From Prorocentrum cordatum (Eukaryota; Sar; Dinophyceae; Prorocentrales; Prorocentraceae): DNA of 64,000 nucleotides. The notes below the pieces were generated by a model. That model saw nothing but the letters and a program-made list of their open reading frames with translations. It did not search any database and had not been told where the DNA came from. Shown here piece after piece: positions 55,141 to 63,307 of the stretch; position 1 is the first letter of the stretch, and each line of letters begins with the position of its first letter. The stretch spans positions 268,559-332,558 of the forward strand of contig CAUYUJ010012113.1 of NCBI GenBank assembly GCA_963575745.1, in the 5' to 3' direction. The translations under genes and the position numbers were made by a program.

Positions 55141-56375
55141 AGTTCACAGGGACGTCGGTGCTCCAGGTCGCCATAAGATCCTGTCCGAGTCCTGACAAGT
55201 CGTCACCGCAATCGTCGTTTCCGTCTTCAACGTGCTTTTTAATGCGGCGAGGCTTGATGCCGGCTTCCTTTTCGGCTTTGAGCCTTTCCTTATGTTTGAT
55301 ACGCGACTCCGTAGGTAAGACTTGCTCGTCTTGTTCACCGGTCTGTGTGCCCATCGTCGTTGTTGAGTGGGTACATGCGCCAATCGCCAGAGTCGGGAGG
55401 GGGGAAGGACAGTCATCTATGATGACGCGTCTAGGTTTCTGTGGTGATTGAGTAGGCTCGTTTCCGAGCAAGACCGGTTCCTCGGGTTGCCAGTACAACC
55501 GTGTGCTGATGTTGGCAACCCCTGCAGGTAGTGGTGCATGCCAATCATATCCTGTTGGTTGACCGGCTACTGCAATATCCTGAATAACCGTATTGGTATC
55601 CAGGTTAAATGTTACACGTCGGATAACATCAGACCATTTCGGTCCTCCTTTGTTGGTCGTCACATAGTGATGGATGTTGTGGTCCGTACGTGTATAGGTG
55701 TTCAAGTATATCGGCACGTTTCCGTGCGTGGTGTTGCTTCCCAGGATTTTGTCGTTGAGGTGACGGATGAGTGTACTGCGTGTCTGAGCTCGCCATTCAG
55801 CATGTCGTGCCGTTTGGCCGTACCAATCCAACACATGTTGTGGCATCGCCAATTTGCACGTACATGCCCACAACTTAGAGCTGATCGGTATTGATGTTGC
55901 TACCTGCATATAGGTACCACTCGGTGTACTGTCTTGCATATTGAACCGAATACCGAAATGACACAAACGCATCCGTATCACTGACAACTTAAGATCTTCC
56001 AGAGTATCACGTACTGGGGATAACTTCCGAACGTATCCTGGGGGGGCCAAACATTATGATTTGCATACGGAGCTTCCTGGCTTTCATCAAAATGTTTTGG
56101 ATACGTGACCAGTGTGGGGCCACTCTTTCCCCTGGAGTTCGTGCATACCAGTCACCCGGGGTATGAATCCATATTAGAGTGTAATCTCCACTGATCACCG
56201 CACCCAGGTAATATGTGCCCACAGTCGTCATAAGCTCGTTGTGGGAAATACGATCACAGATATAACCTCGGGTGCGGAGGTCGGCGCAAGCCTCTCTCGT
56301 ATCTTCAATGACAAAAGCTCTTTTACTAAGGCAGGTTGCCCCGCTGTCCTTGTTACCCCCTGGCCTTTCGGCCAT
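55139..56375 (-). pseudogene. Copia unit A conserved region of unknown function
   Basis: Counterpart of 45216-46231. Frames 56375-56007 and 56050-55139 join at a G7 run (G6 in unit B), so a homopolymer indel broke the reading. It includes YTLIWIHTPGDWYARTPGER, then MRLCHFGIRF, and a C-terminal Lys-rich stretch (RIKHKERLKAEKEAGIKPRR). Confidence 0.55.
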
Positions 56376-56414
56376 CAGGCAAGACGACGAGGGGGCAGCG
56401 TCGCCCTGCCATCT

Positions 56415-57520
56415 TCAAGATAAAGAAGATGCGCCTGCAACGTCTGCCAGCATCTGGGCTTCCCTCAGATGCTGGATCTCAGCGCTGCAGCGCGCCGTGG
56501 CCTCAGAGGCGGATTGCTCCGCAAACGTAGCCAGCATAGATGGATTATCCATCAACTGCTTCAACAGGCCTTTCGACCTCGCGTCGTTGACCGTCTGCAG
56601 CCCATGGTTCGCGCACCCCATCACTATCTTCCGGCGGGACCGTACAGCGTCCATGGGCACGCGTCCACCATGCTGGGCCAGTGTCCTGGCTACGAAGCAA
56701 TCGAACGTCTCCTGATCGTCGACGCTGTCGCCTCTCATCGTCGCTTTGGCGAGCGTCTCCAGCAACCCCTGAGGCAGGTTTCCCTGCAATTGTTTGCGCT
56801 CCTGCGCCGGGGTCGGCTCGCCTGTCAGCACCGTCTGGAACGACGTGCTGCTTGCGCTTGAGGCGGGTTGCCCCGCAGCTCCGAATCGATCACACCTGAT
56901 TGACAGATGCCCTGATGACAACTTCGTCGTCGGCATGATCTTGGAGCCCTCGGGGAGTTCCATCTTGACCTGTCCCTTCCCAGGGAATATCAGCTTCTCC
57001 TGGCCTCGTTCGAGCACAATAATAGTGCGCTTGTCCTGCGTACTGTCGAGGCCCAGGATGGCTGGCAGGTCCTTGCCACAGCCTGACACAATGTTCGTCC
57101 TGTACGAATCGAGCTGGGTCGAGCCCTGGTACTCGCAGGCAATACTGCAAGTGCCCACGGTATCCGCCGGGGCCGACCCCTCGCCAACCCCGTTGATGTT
57201 CAGACGAGAACGGGGTTCAAATGTACAAGAACGACCATGTGCCTCAGCAGCGTGGACAAACTTGCGGCTCGTATTTTCTCCAATTATGTTGATCTTCGAG
57301 CCTACATCGATGAGGATAGAGTTTCCACCATCCTCCAGAAAAGTCTTACTAAGCTGCTTGATGTGCACTGTTTCTGAAGCGCCAGCTGGGCCATCTGGCG
57401 GGTTTCCCCGCAATTCGGTCGCACTCCCTGGCGGGTTTCCCCGCATTGTGCTGGCACCCGGCCTGCCTTCGGCCATACGTGCCAGGTCGATGTACTGGAA
57501 GTACGACACGATTCTGAGCC
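56415..57520 (-). pseudogene. Copia unit A aspartic protease region
   Basis: After an extra base at 57511 relative to unit B, the frame resumes with VSYFQYIDLARMAEGRPG and runs through the retropepsin-like motif ILIDVGSKINIIG (DVG in place of DTG/DSG) and LPAILGLDST. It ends at 56415 at the same position as unit B. Protease identity rests on the D-x-G pattern, its hydrophobic context and the ILG segment. Both copies lack a canonical DTG/DSG. Confidence 0.62.
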
Positions 57521-59496
57521 TGAGCGCCCTGCTCCTCCCGCCAGTTGGCATGCTCGTCACGCATGCTCGTATGCTGCTCGCGGGTAGCGCGTCTCGTCAG
57601 CATCAGATACGAATGAAGGGCGATGTCCTGCAACCCCTCATTCGCGAGGTGATCCCTGTGCTGCAACCACTCATCGAACTCCTTGCTCGTAGCTGAGAGC
57701 TCGACGGCCCTGACTGCTGTTGCCGCTGTCGCAACTGAGGAATCTGAGAGATCAAACGAAGCACTCTCAGTCTCAGGATTGTCGGCGCCCAGCATGAACG
57801 TTGCGCGCGCATTGTCCATCTGGGTCTGGAAATGGCGAACACGCAGCTCACGCAGCTGTTCAGGGCCCAGTGCCAACTCTGCCCCACCCCCACTCTGGGG
57901 AGACATTTGAGGAGCCACCTGTCCGACAGGTGGAGTGTTAGGCAGGTTTCCCTGCTGGGGCGCCGTCATCGAGATAAGCTGGTCGAAGTATCCCGTCTCC
58001 ATCGGCGGCCTCACCTCCTCCGGCAGGTTTCCCTGCTGCTGGGGCTGAGCTGTCTGCCTGTCCAGCACCCTGGCTGTCATCTCCTCCACCATGCCCCTCA
58101 ACTCCCGCAGCTCCCTCGCTGCTTGCTCAGGGGCCTGAGTGGAGGAGCCGGCCCATGGAAATGATGACGCTATAATGCCAGGCGCTCGGCAGATAGCACA
58201 TGGTGGTTGCTGAGGGTCTCCCCCACGCTGATTGGCAACATGGCCCACCACATTCGAGTTCCAGCACTCCTCGTGGAATAAGTGGTTACACCTCAAGCGG
58301 TAAACGCTTTCCCTCGGCTGAAACTCCTCGAGGCATACTGCGCAGGTGTCTTCCATCCCAGTGAATGCTTCCACATCTGCCGCTCTGGGGTACACCCGCC
58401 GCTGTCTCTCCAGGACCGTTTCGGAGTCCATGAAGGCCGCTGGAGGATCCCCTGCGGGATCCAGTACCTCCGGCGCAACGGCAGCCACTGTTGGAGGAGC
58501 TGCCGTTGCGGAGGCAGCAAGCGTCACAGCGGGCGAGTTTCCTCGCATGGGTGAGCCTCTGTTCCTCGCGACATCAATTGCAGCTGCGCGTGACTGGTCA
58601 CGCATACTCTGCACGGCCTGCCTGCGCCTGAAACAAGCCTGTTGAGTGCGGTACGTCTGCCTGATATAGTCAGGCACACCCCCACTGCCAGATGGTATCG
58701 AATGGGCAGCGGGTTGGACGGCCACCTCTGGCGTCGTCGGCGCGGGCATGAAGGCCATGTGCGGATGCATGGACTGATCACTGCAGCGCGCATTCGTGAG
58801 GCTATGAAACTGATCCGCCGTCTCGCGGACAAACCTGTTCGGGGCTCTAGACCCATCAGGGTACAGAGGCGGATCCATGCGTGCTGGCGCTGGCCTCTGG
58901 TCCTGGGCCATGCTCGGGTGAGCATTGAATGCTGGGATGAAGGCTCGCTGCCGAGCAGGATCCCGTGGATTGGGACCTTCTGGCTCCCAGGACCAGGCCG
59001 GCCTCCACCTCTGACCACTCGGGTGGGGCAGGTTGTGACTCTGCACCTGTTGCACCGCAGCGGCCACCCTTGCACGGTAGTCATCAGGTACTCCAGCAAC
59101 AGTAGTTTGGCCAGCAAATGGTCGGTGGTGACTTGTAGTGCCGGGCAGGTTTCCCTGCTGGCTCGTTGGCGTGCCGGGCGGCATCGTGTTCAGGAGAGCT
59201 GTGCCATGCTCGGCTCTGGCCGCGGCGATCCTCTCCATGAGAGTGCCATTCGTGGCAGCGCGACCGGGAATCCCGAACGGAGACTGCGCTGGTGGCGTCG
59301 CCACTGGGGTCATGCCCCTCGGTGTGTGCATGCTATGCGAGGGGCTCCCAGGCATCTGCTCAAATCGAGCAGGCTCTCCGAAGATGCGGCCGAACGTCTG
59401 GGGGTCCCCCTGCGGCTCGGGCGTATCATGTCGGAATCCATTGACGGGCAGGTTTCCCTGCATGGCCTGACGATTACGCGTCACCATGGCGGACAT
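57349..59496 (-). CDS. Copia unit A RING-H2 finger reading frame
   Basis: The first half is Pro/Gln/Arg-rich with repeated QGNLP-type peptides. At 58350-58186 lies a complete RING-H2 finger: CAVC, then RCNHLFHEEC (C-x-H-x2-H-x2-C), then CAIC. Such fingers commonly act in E3 ubiquitin ligases; in a retroelement protein this is only a possibility. The last 50 residues, from about 57511, are out of frame because of the inserted base. A 32-base deletion at about 59548 separates the frame from its usual N-terminal part. Confidence 0.75.
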   Translation of the reverse strand: MSAMVTRNRQAMQGNLPVNGFRHDTPEPQGDPQTFGRIFGEPARFEQMPGSPSHSMHTPRGMTPVATPPAQSPFGIPGRAATNGTLMERIAAARAEHGTALLNTMPPGTPTSQQGNLPGTTSHHRPFAGQTTVAGVPDDYRARVAAAVQQVQSHNLPHPSGQRWRPAWSWEPEGPNPRDPARQRAFIPAFNAHPSMAQDQRPAPARMDPPLYPDGSRAPNRFVRETADQFHSLTNARCSDQSMHPHMAFMPAPTTPEVAVQPAAHSIPSGSGGVPDYIRQTYRTQQACFRRRQAVQSMRDQSRAAAIDVARNRGSPMRGNSPAVTLAASATAAPPTVAAVAPEVLDPAGDPPAAFMDSETVLERQRRVYPRAADVEAFTGMEDTCAVCLEEFQPRESVYRLRCNHLFHEECWNSNVVGHVANQRGGDPQQPPCAICRAPGIIASSFPWAGSSTQAPEQAARELRELRGMVEEMTARVLDRQTAQPQQQGNLPEEVRPPMETGYFDQLISMTAPQQGNLPNTPPVGQVAPQMSPQSGGGAELALGPEQLRELRVRHFQTQMDNARATFMLGADNPETESASFDLSDSSVATAATAVRAVELSATSKEFDEWLQHRDHLANEGLQDIALHSYLMLTRRATREQHTSMRDEHANWREEQGAQAQNRVVLPVHRPGTYGRRQAGCQHNAGKPARECDRIAGKPARWPSWRFRNSAHQAA

Positions 59497-59570
59497 GGCT
59501 CCCTGGCCAGCGGCCCAGGGGTCTTGCTGGCACAGTCTGTCCGCCCGCGATCTGGTCCAGATCTGAGGTG

Positions 59571-61202
59571 CTAAAAAACCTGCCGAGATATGGCACTAGG
59601 CCCTTGGCTTGGGGCACGGCTTGGAGCAGCGCTTCCTGCCTCACTCTCGTTGATCATGAAGATCTGGTGGACTTCGGGCTGGTTTCCCAGCATGGTGGGG
59701 CTGTAGTGGTCCCCAGCTTCTCTGTGACCGTAAACCGTAGGAGGATCATTACCCTCTTGGTCACGAGACCACTGGTACTTGACACTAGCACTGCCCACAT
59801 CAGTCCACCTATTCGGGGCCGTCATCATAGCGGTGGAGACGCGTGCCGTGCGATCGCCCAGATCTTCTGGGTTACGCCATTGCTTCCCCGTGGAGAGGTC
59901 TTCCACGTGGGAAACATAGCACGGTTCAATGATGCCGTCTGTTCCCTCGGATAGGAAGACTCCATTGTCAGACCAGCAAAATTTGATCCCGTCCTTCAGA
60001 GCCTGACGCCAGTCCACAAAGATGACGAGATTGGACTCGGGGTCCCACCCACTCTTCACACCGCGACGGCGAACCGTCGGTACAAAGTGGATGTGCGACC
60101 GGCCTGACCCTCTTTTCCTAGTGTTGTGTTCTGGGCGACAAGAGAGGCCATTCCACATAATGCCTTCAAAGGCATTCCATCGAGTGCCATGCATGGCAAC
60201 CTCGGGGTATGGGGCCGGTCTCCCGGCAGGGTTGTCGCGTAGTACAATATACTTGTACAACGACCATGGAGCCTTCAGCGTCCACGAGCGCCCTTGAGAG
60301 GCACGGATGAAGATGTCGGGCTTACCAGAATCCCGCAGTAACACCTTGAACTGAAGGCGTTGTTTCTCTTCACCGTCTGGTTCGCGAACATGAACAATCG
60401 CCATCATGATGGCAGCCATTTGGTCCACCGTTCGGCCGTATAAGTTCGCGGCGATGACTTTGGCCTCGTCCTGTTTGGGATTGCACCCGTCCTGTCTCGT
60501 TCGTCCGTAGTTCCACGGAAACTGATTTACGAGCTCTGCGAGGTTAATCCAGCCATCATGATCGTCGAATGTAGTCAGGCTCCACACAGGATTGTGCGGT
60601 CTGTCGGGTGCGCGTCTGCATATCCGACTGAGACATTTGCTCAGTTGCTTGAGGGTATGATTCTTCTTCAGGATAATGTGTTCTTGCCTGCATCGTTCCA
60701 TGAATGCCTCATCCACCGAGCGTATCGGTGGAAGCTTCCGCAGGGCAAGTCTGTCATTGATCACGGCCTGACTCCCACTAGTGAAGGACGCGTCCCCTGG
60801 GCGGTGCAGCTGGTCCTCGGGCTGGTTTCCCCGCGCGGGAGCCTCTGTCACCGAAGAGGCTGCGGCTCCTGAAAAGGAAGAAGCTGCAGCTGCAGCGCCT
60901 GGCGGGTTTCCCCGCGGTGATTCTCGGCTGGCGCTGCCCCTAATCTCAGGCACCCAGGTGCCCCTAGACAGAGCACCTTCCTCGGACTTCTTGGAGCGTG
61001 CCGCCGCAGGTGCGGCCGGCGTAGGGGTAAACCCTGCACGCTCGAAGGCTTTGGCCTTGCTGGCGATAGATCCGCTACGGCTAGGTGGGCGCCTCCGTAC
61101 CTCCACGGGGTCCTGAGGTTGCTGCCCGGGGTCGGGTCTCTGTGCCGGAGTTGCTCTAGTCGGTGATCTCGGCGTTTTAGAACGAGGCACCTCCATCTGC
61201 AC
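59571..61202 (-). CDS. Copia unit A Tpt1/KptA-like RNA 2'-phosphotransferase domain
   Basis: Residues about 185-435 of this 543-residue frame follow the Tpt1/KptA pattern in order: LSKCLSRICRR (family: LSKxLSxxLRH), DGWINLAELV, KQRLQF, IRASQGRS (family: IRAxQGHS), HGTRWNAFEGIMWNGL, GRSHIHF and DWRQALKDGIKFCWSDNGVFL. Tpt1 enzymes remove a 2'-phosphate from RNA using NAD. The Arg positions of the known active site are kept (RR, IRA, GRSHIH), but the His of the RH pair and the His of QGHS are both Arg here, so activity may be changed or lost. The first 180 residues are Pro/Ala/Arg-rich, with RGNPP and RGNQP hairpin-coded peptides. Confidence 0.78.
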   Translation of the reverse strand: MQMEVPRSKTPRSPTRATPAQRPDPGQQPQDPVEVRRRPPSRSGSIASKAKAFERAGFTPTPAAPAAARSKKSEEGALSRGTWVPEIRGSASRESPRGNPPGAAAAASSFSGAAASSVTEAPARGNQPEDQLHRPGDASFTSGSQAVINDRLALRKLPPIRSVDEAFMERCRQEHIILKKNHTLKQLSKCLSRICRRAPDRPHNPVWSLTTFDDHDGWINLAELVNQFPWNYGRTRQDGCNPKQDEAKVIAANLYGRTVDQMAAIMMAIVHVREPDGEEKQRLQFKVLLRDSGKPDIFIRASQGRSWTLKAPWSLYKYIVLRDNPAGRPAPYPEVAMHGTRWNAFEGIMWNGLSCRPEHNTRKRGSGRSHIHFVPTVRRRGVKSGWDPESNLVIFVDWRQALKDGIKFCWSDNGVFLSEGTDGIIEPCYVSHVEDLSTGKQWRNPEDLGDRTARVSTAMMTAPNRWTDVGSASVKYQWSRDQEGNDPPTVYGHREAGDHYSPTMLGNQPEVHQIFMINESEAGSAAPSRAPSQGPSAISRQVF

Positions 61203-61717
61203 ATCTGACCCAAGATCCTCAGAGCGAGCTGTTGTTTTCGGTCTCTCCCCCGAAGGCGTCCTAGGTGCTGGTGTTCGCTCTTAGCCTTCGGTTGGAGTGG
61301 GAGTGGGGGCTTCTTCGCCCCCTCCATATAGATCTTTTGGGACTCCAGCAGCATCTGGCGAGTTGCCTCGCGGGCGCGTTCCTCTGCTATTCGTCTGCGT
61401 TCCTCATCTGCCGCAGCTCGCTGGGCCCTCTGTTCATCGTCATCCATCATTTCTGGCTGTTGGGCCTGACTGGAAACGCCGGGCGAGTTTCCTCGCATGC
61501 CAGGAAGACGAAAGAGCGCATCTTTTTCTTCCTGGGCCATCGGCACCAGTCCTCTCGGAGGCTGAACCTCCTCGGCCCTAGGCCTCATATGAACTGTGAT
61601 TCCGAGACCACGGCTGATCTCTGCGATCTCGTCTTGGGCCATCGGAATCAATGGTGGGTGGCCCTCCTTGGCAGGAGTGCGGCCTCTATTCGGGCTCAAA
61701 CTCTCGTTGAGCCCCAC
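60848..61717 (-). pseudogene. Copia unit A gag-like linker with coiled coil
   Basis: The useful part (about 61717-61230) encodes IPMAQDEIAEISRGLGITVH, RLPGMRGNSPG and a charged helix (DEERRRIAEERAREATRQML). The tail is out of frame relative to the Tpt1-like reading frame that begins at 61202. The hairpin at 61358 lies inside the charged helix in a different register from the GN-type hairpins. Confidence 0.5.
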
Positions 61718-61730
61718 AGGGCATCCAGGC

Positions 61731-63237
61731 CTATGCTCCTGAAATGGCTCTGAGCACGGTCACAAACTGCATTTGGTCTGTACAGCGTGCGTGCTTAAAT
61801 GATACTTCGCAGCTGCGTCCGTACTTCTTGTATTTCAGGACGACGAATATTCGTCGCGAGCTGGTATCCACATCGTATGGACTTGCCTTGGGCATCTCGG
61901 TAGGCTGGGTTGCCCTTTCCGAAAGCAGAATGCTCACCCTTCTGACGCCTGGGGTCATTGTATGGAAGCAATTGACCCCCTCGCCGAGCAGCATGCTCCT
62001 TTGGGCCTGCTTGCCTCCATTCGCGAGGGAGCCGTGCTTGCGGATGAGGTTCTTCCCTGAGGCGTGGGTGAGAGCGAGGCCTCCTGGCGTGCTCATCAGA
62101 TGAAGCTGCCGACGTAGCCTGGGCGGGAGCCGGCGGGGGCCCCTGCGAGATCCCAGGCGGATCATCTAGAGTGGGCAAGTCTCCCTGCTGACTGGAGCCC
62201 GGCGCCGGTGGTGGTGCGTCGGGCATGTCGGGACTAAAGTCCACCTCTTCTTCGCCATTGACCTCCATGATGAGGATTGTGGTCTCGTCCTCGCACAGCC
62301 CACATCCATCGCCCTCTTTATCTTCTGATATAAAATCACCAATGACGACGGTCATCGGTCCAGCCGGGACGGGCAGGTTTCCCTGCGTTGCCAGCGTCTG
62401 AGCATCGCTTGGCTGTCCCGGCGTAGGCGGTACGGTTGTCGGCTCAGGCTCGTTGCCGAGCACAGGCTGCCCGGCAATATTGCGCATGGCCGTATGGTTG
62501 GGCCGCAATCCCGCCGCCTGGAGACCCCATCCTGGCGGAGGAAGAGCCTGACCGCGCATGGCGATGGCCCTTTCAAGGGCCTGGCGCCATCTCCCTCTGG
62601 AGTACCACGCATGCCGCTGCACGTCCTCAGGGTGCACGCTGTCGATGAGAGTACGGGCCGCCAGCACTAACTCCGAGTCGTCACAGGCATCAGTGTCTTG
62701 TAGCATCATTTGGCCAGCTGCGATGCTCTCTTGACTCTCGGGATATGCTATGACCAACACAGCGTGCATCTTCATGAGGGTCTGCAGTAGAGCGCGTGGT
62801 CCGTACTCGCCTGGGGCAAGCGAGCCAGGGGGTATAAACGGGTCCCCTGGCACGCCCATCACGAACGCTTGAGACTCCATCTCCATCAGATCAGCGTAGT
62901 TTGGAGGATATGTGGGGGTAGGCCGGTTCCCAAGCATGAGGTCGGGTTGAGGTTGAAGGTTGCGATCAACCTCCGAAGGCGAGGCTTGAACAATATCATC
63001 TTCTCCACTGCTCTCGTAGGCCATGATGTTGCCTGGATTGCCGAACATCCAGTCAAAGAAGGAAAAAGGCGGGTTTCCCAGCGTTCCATGTTCCACAGGC
63101 GTCAGCTCGAAGTTGCCGACAACGAACCTGCGGAGGTACTCGAGGTTGTACGCGTACAGTCCGCGGCCGTACGCCTCGATCATCCAAATTATCCACGCTG
63201 CTGACCCAAGTGAAAAATATCTGCTCCATGACCTCAA
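61731..63237 (-). pseudogene. Copia unit A gag-like region
   Basis: Two frames cover it. The first (63237 to about 62100) contains EAYGRGLYAYNLEYLRRFVV, MGVPGDPFIPPGSLAPGEYG and WYSRGRWRQALERAIAMRG. The second (62165-61731) contains ALTHASGKNLIRKHGSLANG and SSRRIFVVLKYKKYGRSCEV. A frame change lies near 62100 and another near 63200. I recognise no enzyme; the position between CCHC knuckle and Tpt1-like domain suggests capsid or linker sequence. Confidence 0.45.
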
Positions 63238-63307
63238 ATTCTTGGAGGCTCAGATATTCAATAACTGGTTCACTTGAGCCGAAATGGACTTCGGTTGATC
63301 TGCCCTT

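Noticed and set aside
63273-63294. Possible spliced-leader relic near the copia gag
   Set aside because: Fifteen bases resemble the leader with one mismatch, but the segment lies inside the gag reading text (EVHFGSSEP) and the rest does not match, so chance within coding sequence is more likely.
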